From a virus: a stretch of 33,867 bases of DNA. This document shows, piece by piece, positions 1-6,389 of the stretch. Made by a program: the position numbers and the translations under genes. Where the stretch lies: positions 1 through 33,867 of IMG/VR virus record IMGVR_UViG_3300042922_000586. One strand, written 5' to 3'. Positions within the stretch are counted from its first letter, which is position 1, and every line of letters starts with the position of its first letter. Below the pieces are notes generated by a model that was not told the DNA's origin, ran no database searches, and was given only the letters and a program-made list of their open reading frames with translations.

Positions 1-138
1 GGTGGCAAGGGTGGGAGTAAGAGCAGCAAAGGTAGCGGCGACAAGAAGCAAAAGATGAGTAAGCCAAGCACCAAGCAAATGCATGATGTTCTTGCTAGCA
101 AAAAGAATAAAATAGTTTATAGAGATGTGAATAATTAG
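1..138 (+). CDS. C-terminal end of an unidentified early phage protein (partial)
   Basis: The frame is open from the first base of the window to TAG at 136-138, leaving 45 residues of a gene that starts outside. The visible part is Gly/Ser/Lys-rich (GGKGGSKSSKGSGDKKQK) and then more ordinary (MHDVLASKKNKIVYRDVNN). Such a basic, flexible stretch is common at the end of nucleic-acid-binding phage proteins, but nothing here identifies the family. The position, upstream of HNH genes and terminase, fits the end of a replication or recombination block. A promoter-like sequence begins immediately after its stop. Confidence 0.5.
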   Translation, partial: GGKGGSKSSKGSGDKKQKMSKPSTKQMHDVLASKKNKIVYRDVNN

Positions 139-167
139 TTGCAATAAACTTGACAAAGTGGTAAAAT
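139..167 (+). promoter_or_regulatory. Sigma-70-like promoter
   Basis: TTGCAA at 139-144, a 17-base spacer and TAAAAT at 162-167. It starts right after the stop codon of the upstream gene and would transcribe rightwards into the hairpin region at 211-326. A nearby TTGACA (150-155) has no good -10 at proper spacing. Confidence 0.45.
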
Positions 168-210
168 AAGGACGTGGATAGCACCGTACTAAATTAACAT
201 AACTTGTTGC

Positions 211-245
211 AGACCGTCTTTAAATAGGCGGTCTATTTGTTTTTT
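211..245 (+). terminator. Hairpin with T-rich tail
   Basis: AGACCG (211-216) pairs with CGGTCT (229-234), followed by ATTTGTTTTTTATTT. The loop is 12 bases. The T-tract is interrupted by one G, so it may be a moderate terminator. It lies about 45 bases downstream of the promoter at 139-167, so a short transcript of about 65-70 nt could end here. Confidence 0.5.
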
Positions 246-255
246 ATTTAATAAT

Positions 256-326
256 AACGCTCAACATAGGCCGACGGGCTGAAAGGTGGTAACCCTTGCT
301 GCTTGGCTGAGCGTTTTTATTTTATT
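256..326 (+). terminator. Branched RNA element ending in a terminator-like stem and U-tract
   Basis: A perfect 8-bp outer stem, AACGCTCA (256-263) with TGAGCGTT (308-315), encloses 44 bases and runs into TTTTTATTTTATTT. Inside, two small hairpins can form: GGCC/GGCT around 269-280 and AAGG/CCTT at 283-286 and 294-297. The result is a three-way-junction-like fold rather than a simple terminator. It sits just before the HNH-AP2 gene. It may be a terminator with an elaborate loop or a small structured RNA of unknown type; I do not recognise it as a known riboswitch. Confidence 0.45.
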
Positions 327-359
327 TCAAGGGAATCAGATAAAAGGGCTGATGATTTT

Positions 360-881
360 ATGAAAAACAAGTTTGAAATTAGAAACGATCATGTTGCGAT
401 ATTTGCAAACAGGTCGGGGAAAACAATTGAGATTTTAATTGATTTTGATGATTTAGAAAAAGCGAGAGAGTTTACCGGCACGTGGACGATTTTCGGAAGC
501 AATAATAGTCTTTATGCACGAGCAACAAAAAAGCGCAATGATAAAACAATTCAATTATTGTTGCATCGTCTATTAACAAATTGCGAAACTGGTAAAATCG
601 TAGACCATATTAATCATAATACGCTTGATAACAGGAAAAAGAACTTAAGGGTTTGTACGAGTTCACAAAATCAAAGCAATCGTACATCTCTTATCGCAAA
701 AACGAGTAATTATAAAGGTGTTTATTTTGATAAAGAAAGACGTAAATGGACTGCGCAAATAACCGTAAATAGAAAAGGTATTTATCTTGGCAGGTATTTA
801 AACGAAAAGAAAGCTGCTCAAAGATATAATGAAGCGGCTATAAAATATTTTGGAGAATTTGCGCTAATAAACAATCTATGA
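360..881 (+). CDS. HNH homing endonuclease with AP2 DNA-binding domain
   Basis: A site-specific DNA endonuclease of the free-standing phage homing type. An HNH core lies around residues 75-110 (HRLL, then VDHINHNTLDNRKKNLR, with the HINH metal and catalytic histidines and the NRKKNLR helix). A C-terminal AP2-like DNA-binding domain follows (YKGVYFDKERRKWTAQI, then GRYLNEKKAAQRYNEAA). I chose ATG at 360 because homologues of this family begin with the same MKNKFEIR-like segment. A TTG at 303 would put the N-terminus inside the RNA stem at 308-315. Length, 173 residues, is normal for the family. The position behind a terminator-like element fits independent insertion. It probably spreads by homing and has no essential phage role. 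Confidence 0.88.
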   Translation: MKNKFEIRNDHVAIFANRSGKTIEILIDFDDLEKAREFTGTWTIFGSNNSLYARATKKRNDKTIQLLLHRLLTNCETGKIVDHINHNTLDNRKKNLRVCTSSQNQSNRTSLIAKTSNYKGVYFDKERRKWTAQITVNRKGIYLGRYLNEKKAAQRYNEAAIKYFGEFALINNL

Positions 882-896
882 AAAGTGGGAGTTAAT

Positions 897-1079
897 ATGA
901 GAAATCAATGCGATTACTACCACGCGGTAAATCCACAAGATAAAATTAATTGTCCAAACTGCATCCATTGGAGCGGTACCCGGTGCCAAATAGAATACAG
1001 GCTCAATAACAAGACCGAGATAGTGCATGAGCCATTTAGAGTAGGCGGTAAACAGCATGTAAGGGGGTTGTGGTATTGA
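897..1079 (+). CDS. Small Cys-rich phage protein, unknown function
   Basis: A 60-residue protein starting at ATG 897, preceded by GTGGGAG at good distance; the upstream in-frame GTG at 885 lies within that SD. Four cysteines occur in its first half (CDYY, CPNC, then RCQI), a spacing suggestive of a small zinc-binding knuckle. The rest is polar with conserved-looking aromatic residues (HEPFRVGGKQHVRGLWY). Its stop overlaps the start region of the next gene, so the two are likely translated together. I do not recognise the family. Confidence 0.65.
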   Translation: MRNQCDYYHAVNPQDKINCPNCIHWSGTRCQIEYRLNNKTEIVHEPFRVGGKQHVRGLWY

Positions 1080-1354
1080 ATAAGATTATAGATGATATAC
1101 ACGTCGACTATGACGAACGCATAGAAGAGCATCAGATTCAGCAGATAGTAGCCGAAGAAAGAATAGAATGGCTGGCAAAGGGCAAGACGCTGGGCAGAGT
1201 GGATTTGCACATTATTGGGGATGAGATAGAAGTTGCTGCACATGAACGGTCGCCAATACGTCGCATTCGTCGTCTGACTGGGTATCTTGCGGAGATAGAT
1301 AGGTTTAACGATGCGAAAAAGTTTGAGCTTGTGGATCGGGTAAATCACTTATGA
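1076..1354 (+). CDS. Small protein with NrdD-like glycyl-radical C-terminus
   Basis: A 92-residue protein. The start is taken as TTG 1076, because AAGGGGG at 1061-1067 sits 8 bases upstream; the GTG at 1070 is too close. The last 30 residues (RIRRLTGYL, then RFNDAKKFELVDRVNHL) match the C-terminal end of class III anaerobic ribonucleotide reductase NrdD, whose pattern is RRVCGYL...PFNAGK...RRVKHL. The glycine of TGYL falls at the radical glycine. The catalytic barrel and the NrdD zinc site are absent. The N-terminal half is acidic and helical. Such short proteins are often labelled ribonucleotide reductase in phages, but this one cannot be a reductase alone. It could act as a radical-domain spare part or simply reuse the fold. 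Confidence 0.72.
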   Translation: MNKIIDDIHVDYDERIEEHQIQQIVAEERIEWLAKGKTLGRVDLHIIGDEIEVAAHERSPIRRIRRLTGYLAEIDRFNDAKKFELVDRVNHL

Positions 1355-1608
1355 TGGTAACGCCAATACCAAAAACACCGCGAATAGTAGATAAAAAGAG
1401 CAAAGAAAGAATAGGGGCTATCGGATACTGCGAGGTATGCGGCAGCTCCTATTTGCTTGAGAAACATCATGTTAAGACTGTTGGAAGCGGTGGACCAGAT
1501 TCGGACGATAACCTTATTTTGTTGTGTTTCATATGTCACCGAAGGGCGCATGACGGAAATATCAGCAAAGACAGGCTGCGGCAAATAATTGGGAGGCGTA
1601 GAAAGTGA
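1351..1608 (+). CDS. Small HNH nuclease
   Basis: An 85-residue HNH protein. A first zinc-binding pair (YCEVCG) is followed by LEKHHVKTVGSGGPDSDDNLILLC and FICHRRAHDG. These give the two CxxC knuckles, the HH pair of the active site, the central N in DDNLILLC, and the final H in RRAH. The start ATG 1351 overlaps the upstream stop (ATGA), indicating translational coupling. The spacing resembles NinG-like and recombination-associated HNH proteins more than the packaging HNH further downstream. Likely a DNA or Holliday-junction nuclease; the exact substrate cannot be told. Confidence 0.8.
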   Translation: MMVTPIPKTPRIVDKKSKERIGAIGYCEVCGSSYLLEKHHVKTVGSGGPDSDDNLILLCFICHRRAHDGNISKDRLRQIIGRRRK

Positions 1609-1718
1609 AAGAATTATTCTGCAAACTATTCCACCGGAAGCACTGGCGCAAGGCTTTAGCTGTAAAGGATCGGCACTGGTGCGCTAAGTGCAAGACCCAT
1701 AGGCGGTGGGTAAGTTAA
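1605..1718 (+). CDS. 37-residue basic protein with a single CxxC knuckle
   Basis: A tiny ORF starting at GTG 1605, with GGGAGG at 1591-1596 eight bases upstream, and ending at TAA 1716-1718. It overlaps the previous stop (GTGA) and shares an A with the next ATG (TAATG). The product is very basic and aromatic (CKLFHRKHWRKALAVKDRHWCAKCKTHRRW). Tight overlaps on both sides and a good SD argue that it is translated. CAKC could bind zinc with the first Cys or the histidines. Function unknown. Confidence 0.6.
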   Translation: MKELFCKLFHRKHWRKALAVKDRHWCAKCKTHRRWVS

Positions 1719-2101
1719 TGGCTACTTTACCCGAAAATATTGACGAAGGATTGCAACCGCCACAATTAGACCAGCTAGGCAGGATACTTGCCAATGAGGT
1801 TGCTAGGCTGGGTAAAAGCGTTGCTGAATACGAAATAAATTATAAGGCGGCAGAGAAGGCGTATAAAAGGGCGCTGGCTGCTGCTATTGTTTTGAATAAT
1901 GAAAGAGGTCTGCCGGCAACTATTGTTAAAGCAAAGGCTGAGACTGCTCCCGAGGTTACAGCGGCTGATGAAGATGTCCAAATGAAAGAGGCTTTATTAA
2001 TTACCGGTAAGGCTGAGCTTGAGGGCCGGGACAAGCAACAGCAGATGGTTAAGAAATTGCTGGATTTAAGGGTTCAGGAGTTAAGAACATTCAGAGGATA
2101 G
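1718..2101 (+). CDS. Helical, coiled-coil phage protein, unknown function
   Basis: A 127-residue protein from ATG 1718, which has GGTGGG at 7 bases and overlaps the previous stop. The upstream GTG 1706 is inside that SD. The sequence is almost wholly helical and charged, with heptad-like stretches (LDQLGRILANEVARLGKSVAEYEINYKAAEKAYKRAL and MKEALLITGKAELEGRDKQQQMVKKLLDLRVQELR, quoted in part only as pattern). It has no cysteines and no visible catalytic motif. It resembles many small phage accessory proteins seen between replication and packaging genes. No function assigned. Confidence 0.7.
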   Translation: MATLPENIDEGLQPPQLDQLGRILANEVARLGKSVAEYEINYKAAEKAYKRALAAAIVLNNERGLPATIVKAKAETAPEVTAADEDVQMKEALLITGKAELEGRDKQQQMVKKLLDLRVQELRTFRG

Positions 2102-2195
2102 TGCATAAACGATTAGAATTATACACAAAAATGCGATTATACACCGTCCAGATACTTTGATTTTGCATATTTAGTGAATAAAGCAGGTGGTTTAA

Positions 2196-2402
2196 CTGTA
2201 CACGACATTCTGTAGCGCGGAAGCATATAAGCTTGCCGAGTGGGCAGTAATGGAAAACAATAGGGTTAAAGCCAGTCGTGTAATGCAGGTTGCTCAACGG
2301 CTGGAAAGTAGATATAGAAATAATTACGGCAATGACTGGGCGTGTCCGTTGCCTCTGAAGTCACCGCCGATGTACGGAGTGAGGCCGGAAAGAAGTAAGT
2401 AA
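2196..2402 (+). CDS. 68-residue phage protein with probable CTG start
   Basis: The frame from 2196 to TAA 2400-2402 reads as a real protein (YTTFCSAEAYKLAEWAV, then RVMQVAQRLESRY, ending PLPLKSPPMYGVRPERSK). The first ATG in frame is 2250, which would drop the well-formed N-terminal helix. CTG at 2196 is preceded by AGGTGG at 2185-2190 with ideal 5-base spacing, so I prefer a CTG start. A second short open stretch (2117-2215, one frame away, FDFAYLVNKAGGLTVHDIL) overlaps its start and looks protein-like but has no start codon; it could be a remnant. Function unknown. Confidence 0.5.
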   Translation: MYTTFCSAEAYKLAEWAVMENNRVKASRVMQVAQRLESRYRNNYGNDWACPLPLKSPPMYGVRPERSK

Positions 2403-2428
2403 TAATAAAATATAAATAAATAATGTTT

Positions 2429-2497
2429 GCAGGATAATTACCTGCCCTGTAACCGAGAGGGTTTGTCAGATAACAACTGACCACCTTCTCTTTTTGT
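2429..2497 (+). terminator. Two-part hairpin terminator before the zinc-finger HNH gene
   Basis: First a 5-bp hairpin, GCAGG (2429-2433) with CCTGC (2441-2445). Then a longer one with outer GAGAGG (2455-2460) and CCTTCTC (2484-2490), an inner perfect GTCAG (2465-2469) and CTGAC (2477-2481), and a TTTTTG tail. It is the most likely end of the upstream small-gene transcript and isolates the following HNH gene. Confidence 0.6.
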
Positions 2498-2528
2498 TTG
2501 CTTAAAACGAATAAAAGGAGAGGGTAAT

Positions 2529-3560
2529 ATAGAAAAGCTATGTGTGTTTTGTGGTGGGGAAATCATTGAATCTCATAAATCAATAAAGTATTGCAGTAAA
2601 TCATGTGGAGAAAAACACAGGAGAAAATTGAGAAGCAAGCCTAGATACTGTTTGGTATGCCAAAAAGAGATTAATCATGCATTTAAGGTCGGAAAGTATT
2701 GCTCTACGGCATGCGCTGATGCTTGGAACAAGAATAACCCAAGATACAACAGAAAGTGTTTATGTTGTGGGAATGAATTTAAAACCAATGAGTATAGAAA
2801 ACATTATTGTTCAACTGAATGTAGATCACAATCTGTTAAATCTAAAGATCGCATTACTAACCTTAGACATAATGGGTTCAATGGTTTTATTGCTAAATTT
2901 AATAATAAGTTTGGTGATAAATTTGAATATGTTGGAGGCTATATAAATAGCGATTCTTCGTTCGAAATAAAATGCAGGACATGCGGAGATGTCTTTACCC
3001 GCAGCGGACAGGTTGTTCGTAAGGACAAAGCATTAACTTGCGATAAATGCGTTAGTATAGCAAGCGAGAAGAACAATGCAATAAAGAAATTAATCAGTAT
3101 TATTCGTGCTGAAGCTAATAAAAGAAAATCCGAAATGGTTAAAGAAATAAAGGGATTAGTTAAAAAGATATTACTCAGAAGAACAAAGTGCATCGAATGC
3201 GGCAAATGGTTTACCACTAGGAATCGCAGTAAACATTGCTCGATATCCTGCGTTAAAAGGTCGAGAAACAGAAAGAAAGAAAAGCGATTAACAATAAACG
3301 GAACAGCAGATTATTCTATCACATTAATTAAACTGGTTGTACGTGATGGTGGCAAGTGTCATATATGTGGTGAGAAGGTAGATATGAAAGCAGGTACAAA
3401 CAATGATATGTATGGATCTATTGACCATGTTATGCCGATAGCCCATGGCGGGTTACATCAGTGGTCTAATGTCAAGCTTGCTCACAGAGGATGCAATACT
3501 TATAAACGAGATAGGCTGACATATGAAAGTGTAGAAGGGCAAGTATGTTTATGTATGTAG
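2529..3560 (+). CDS. HNH endonuclease with an array of treble-clef zinc fingers
   Basis: The N-terminal two thirds hold repeated CxxC...YCSxxC treble-clef fingers (CVFCGG...YCSKSC, YCLVCQ...YCSTAC, CLCCGN...YCSTEC), then a CRTCGD...CDKC finger and another, CIECGK...HCSISC. The C-terminal HNH follows (CHICGEKVDM, SIDHVMPIAHGG, LAHRGCN). Fingers presumably bind the target site while HNH cuts. The first canonical start, GTG 2544, would lose the first Cys of the first finger. ATA at 2529, four bases after GGAGAGGG, keeps it (IEKLCVFC), so either ATA is the start or an ATG has decayed. Length is 343 residues from 2529. Probably a homing endonuclease. Confidence 0.82.
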   Translation: MEKLCVFCGGEIIESHKSIKYCSKSCGEKHRRKLRSKPRYCLVCQKEINHAFKVGKYCSTACADAWNKNNPRYNRKCLCCGNEFKTNEYRKHYCSTECRSQSVKSKDRITNLRHNGFNGFIAKFNNKFGDKFEYVGGYINSDSSFEIKCRTCGDVFTRSGQVVRKDKALTCDKCVSIASEKNNAIKKLISIIRAEANKRKSEMVKEIKGLVKKILLRRTKCIECGKWFTTRNRSKHCSISCVKRSRNRKKEKRLTINGTADYSITLIKLVVRDGGKCHICGEKVDMKAGTNNDMYGSIDHVMPIAHGGLHQWSNVKLAHRGCNTYKRDRLTYESVEGQVCLCM

Positions 3561-3570
3561 GTGATAAATA

Positions 3571-3942
3571 ATGCCGCTAACGCCAATGAAACCATGTTTG
3601 CACCCCGGATGTAATAAGCTTACGCGTGAAACCAGATGTGAAGAACATAAACAACTTGTTCAGAGATTGGCTGATAAGAAACGTGAAACTGCGTCTGAGA
3701 GAGGATATAATTCTAAATGGCAAAAGGCGCGCAAAACATTCTTGCAAAAAAATCCTCTATGCGCTGAATGTGATAAATCCAATAGAGTGACAGCAGCGAC
3801 AGTAGTAGATCATATTAAGCCGCATAAGGGTGATCAAAAGTTATTTTGGAATAAAAGTAATTGGCAACCATTGTGTAAACGTTGTCATGATAGAAAGACT
3901 GCTCGCGAAGATGGCGGTTTTGGTAAAAATATTAATAAATAA
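3571..3942 (+). CDS. Packaging-associated HNH endonuclease
   Basis: A 123-residue HNH protein of the type found directly upstream of terminase in many HK97-like cos phages (HK97 gp74 group). Features in order: an N-terminal CLHPGCNKLTRETRCEEH zinc knuckle, SERGYNSKWQKARKTFLQKNPLCAEC, then the core VVDHIKPHKGDQKLFWNKSNWQPLCKRCHDRKT (key residues DHI, H, N and the CxxC-H end). The start ATG 3571 follows AGGTGA. It lies 142 bases before TerS, separated only by the cos-like element. Known members cut DNA with the terminase at cos, so a role in genome end formation is likely. Confidence 0.9.
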   Translation: MPLTPMKPCLHPGCNKLTRETRCEEHKQLVQRLADKKRETASERGYNSKWQKARKTFLQKNPLCAECDKSNRVTAATVVDHIKPHKGDQKLFWNKSNWQPLCKRCHDRKTAREDGGFGKNINK

Positions 3943-3964
3943 TTTTTATCTTTTAATATTTTGA

Positions 3965-4040
3965 AGATGTATGAGGGGGAGGGGGGTGAAAATCCTTTCG
4001 AACTCACTATGGTAAGACCATGGAGATCCTCATCTTTTTT
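3965..4040 (+). other. Candidate cos/packaging element between HNH and TerS
   Basis: The 130-base gap before TerS is unusual in composition: ATGAGGGGGAGGGGGGTG at 3971-3988, then ATGGT (4009-4013) inverted as ACCAT (4017-4021), and CCTCAT (4028-4033) complementary to ATGAGG (3971-3976), followed by six Ts. cos phages with an HNH-TerS-TerL order carry their cohesive-end site in this position. The same arms could also form a terminator for the HNH transcript. The exact nick sites cannot be read from the sequence. Confidence 0.4.
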
Positions 4041-4084
4041 AAAATATCCCTTTTTGAAACTTTTAAGATAAAGAGGTGGTGATT

Positions 4085-4615
4085 GTGGGTGGCAGAAATG
4101 CACAGCCTATAGCACTCGTAAGAGCGAACGGAAGAAAACATTTGACAAAAGCTGAGATTGCAGCACGTGAAAAGTCGGAAATAAAACTTGGTGACCAAAA
4201 ATTAAGTTGCCCAGCGTTTGTAAAAAACGATGTTGTTTCTTATGCGAAATGGAAAGAAATAACTAAGATTTATAAAGATATTGATTTTGTTTCCTCGGGA
4301 GATATTGGGTTATTAGCTCGTTACTGCATGACATTTAGCGAGTATCTTAAATTGCTTGATCAAAAAATGAAAATCGAAAGATTTGAAATTGACTACGAGA
4401 AACTACTAGAGCATTTTGATCCTGAGTTATTAGAGGGATTGGATGCTTTTTTTCATATGGGTCCAGTAATGTTATTGGACAATGCCATAAATAAAAAGAT
4501 GGACCAGTTATTAAAGATGGAAGACCGCCTGTTCTTAAATCCGCTGGCTAAAGTGAAAAACGTACCTAAGAAAGAAAAAGAGAGAACTGATCCAAATGCA
4601 GACCTATTCAACTAA
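4085..4615 (+). CDS. terS: Terminase small subunit (P27-like family)
   Basis: The DNA-recognition part of the packaging motor, which selects the viral genome and hands it to TerL. The protein is about 176 residues, opening with MGGRNAQPIALVRANGRKHLTKAE, the typical start of the P27 family (MxGRxxxP.....G). A helical core follows with the pattern WKEITKIY...LARYCMTFSEY seen in that family. I use GTG 4085, five bases after AGAGGTGG; GTG 4076 and 4079 lie inside that SD. Its end overlaps TerL by 20 bases, as usual for this pair. Position after the HNH/cos element supports the call. Confidence 0.88.
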   Translation: MGGRNAQPIALVRANGRKHLTKAEIAAREKSEIKLGDQKLSCPAFVKNDVVSYAKWKEITKIYKDIDFVSSGDIGLLARYCMTFSEYLKLLDQKMKIERFEIDYEKLLEHFDPELLEGLDAFFHMGPVMLLDNAINKKMDQLLKMEDRLFLNPLAKVKNVPKKEKERTDPNADLFN

Positions 4616-6377
4616 TGACCTGCATCCGACAAACAAATACGCTGCTGAAATTGTTTCTGGTGCCAGACCGTCATGCAGGCGGGAATGGCAAGCATGTCAG
4701 CGACATTTAAAAGACTTACAAAGACAGGGGACCGAAGACTTCCCCTTTGTTTTTGATGAGTCTAGGGCCAATCGTATTTTTGATTGGTTTGAGCGATGTT
4801 GCCGGCATGTTAGGGGACCATTCTCCGGACAACTCATTACGCTTGATCCATTTCAAAAGTTTGATAAAGGGTGCCTATTTGGTTGGGTTCATAAAGACAG
4901 TGGTAAACGCCGTTTTAAGAAAGCGTTTGAAGAACGAGCCAGAGGAAATGTTAAGTCAACTGAGATGTCGGGAATAGCTCTATATGGTATGTGCGGCGAC
5001 TGCGTTTATCCTCCTGGTAATCCAGAACAAAAAACATATGAAGATAGTCCGGAAGTGGAATGTGCCGCAGTTGACCGTGACCAGGCCAAGCGGGTTTGGG
5101 GTGATGCTAAATCGATGGGCGAAAAGAGCCCTGATATACTCAAGAGACTGCGTATTAAGCGGACGTATATTGAACATAGCAGCAGGGGTGGTCATCTACA
5201 ACCGCTATCGCGTGATACTAAGAATAAAGATGGCGGGGCCCCTTGCATTGTTATTATCGACGAATACCATGCTCACCCCACGTCAGAAATTCACGATGTT
5301 TTGTTTTCCGGGTTTGGTAAACGCATGCAGTCTCTTATGGATATAATCACGACTGCCGGAACGGATGCCGAGAACAGTCCAGCAAAAAAAGAATATGATA
5401 TTTGCTGTAAGATTCTTGATGATGAAATAACAGCAGAAGATTATTTTGTCATGATTCGTGAAATCGACAAAGACGATGATCCACACGACGAAAAAGTTTG
5501 GATTAAGGCTAATCCAATATTGCAATGCGATAATGAGTATTCGCGGGAATTGTTTGCACAAATAAAACGAGAGCATGACCTGGCGTATGGTTCTGGCGAT
5601 CCATCAAAAATTAGAGAGTTTTTAATTAAACGCTGTGATAGATGGGTTTCGGATAGTGCAAATAAATACATGTCTGGCATCATGGATAAATGGAAAGCGT
5701 TAGCTGTTTCGCGGAAAGAATTTTTGGAATTAATCAAGGGTAAAACGGGATATGCCGGAGGTGATTTGTCAAAGCGTATTGATTTAACAGCTGATGGCCA
5801 TGTTTTTCCGTTAGATGATGGACGTTACGCCGTTACTGCTTATGGCTTTATGCCAGAAGAATCAGTCAAAAAACATGAACATTCTGATCGCGTGCCATAT
5901 AAATACTGGGCCTCTGAGGGGTGGTGCACGATAACCCCGGGCGAGGTTACAGACTACAAATTTGTTGCCACTCATTTAGATGAATTCGAATTTGACAACA
6001 ACGTAACCGTAAGAGAAGAGTGCTATGATCCGTACAATGCGACACATTTTATGCAAGAACGTGATGCATCAGGCAAAACAGTAGTTGAAATCCGCCAAGG
6101 CGTTCAAACATTGTCTGAACCTACAAAACTATTTCGCGAACTAGTTCTTCAAGGTAAAATTGTTCACGATGGTAGCCCTCTGTTAACATGGTGCCTTTCT
6201 AATGCGATCGAGGTCAGCGACAACAATGGCAATATTAAATTATCCAAAAAACATAAAGATGACAGTCAACGAATCGATTTAATTGCAGCCATTATTAACG
6301 CCATGGTAAGGGCTATGGTTATACCAGAAGATAACACCCCGGTCTACGAAAAACGCGGCATGCGTTCGCTGCTGTAA
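4596..6377 (+). CDS. terL: Terminase large subunit, HK97 type
   Basis: The packaging ATPase and nuclease, which pumps DNA into the prohead and cuts at the genome ends. It is 593 residues. The ATPase domain has a Walker A-like ARGNVKST near 115-122 and Walker B CIVIIDE near 217-223 followed by YHAHP. The RNase H-like nuclease has the expected acidic positions: D390 (GGDLSKRID), D478 (CYDPYNA) and D561 (RIDLIAA). ATG 4596 lies inside the terS end, giving translational coupling. All key residues are present, and the length matches HK97-family TerL. Confidence 0.96.
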   Translation: MQTYSTNDLHPTNKYAAEIVSGARPSCRREWQACQRHLKDLQRQGTEDFPFVFDESRANRIFDWFERCCRHVRGPFSGQLITLDPFQKFDKGCLFGWVHKDSGKRRFKKAFEERARGNVKSTEMSGIALYGMCGDCVYPPGNPEQKTYEDSPEVECAAVDRDQAKRVWGDAKSMGEKSPDILKRLRIKRTYIEHSSRGGHLQPLSRDTKNKDGGAPCIVIIDEYHAHPTSEIHDVLFSGFGKRMQSLMDIITTAGTDAENSPAKKEYDICCKILDDEITAEDYFVMIREIDKDDDPHDEKVWIKANPILQCDNEYSRELFAQIKREHDLAYGSGDPSKIREFLIKRCDRWVSDSANKYMSGIMDKWKALAVSRKEFLELIKGKTGYAGGDLSKRIDLTADGHVFPLDDGRYAVTAYGFMPEESVKKHEHSDRVPYKYWASEGWCTITPGEVTDYKFVATHLDEFEFDNNVTVREECYDPYNATHFMQERDASGKTVVEIRQGVQTLSEPTKLFRELVLQGKIVHDGSPLLTWCLSNAIEVSDNNGNIKLSKKHKDDSQRIDLIAAIINAMVRAMVIPEDNTPVYEKRGMRSLL

Positions 6378-6389
6378 GGAGGTGATTAA

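Noticed and set aside
256-326. HEARO RNA or group I intron linked to the HNH gene
   Set aside because: The element is far too short for either, no intron core pairings are visible, and no split gene flanks the HNH gene.
917-1348. 143-residue minus-strand ORF
   Set aside because: It covers three coupled plus-strand genes with good ribosome sites; its sequence looks like complementary-strand noise.
2118-2144. Two DnaA-box-like repeats (TTATACACA at 2119 and TTATACACC at 2137)
   Set aside because: Only one perfect match and one near match, with no cluster, no AT-rich unwinding repeats and no initiator gene beside them; not enough to call an origin.
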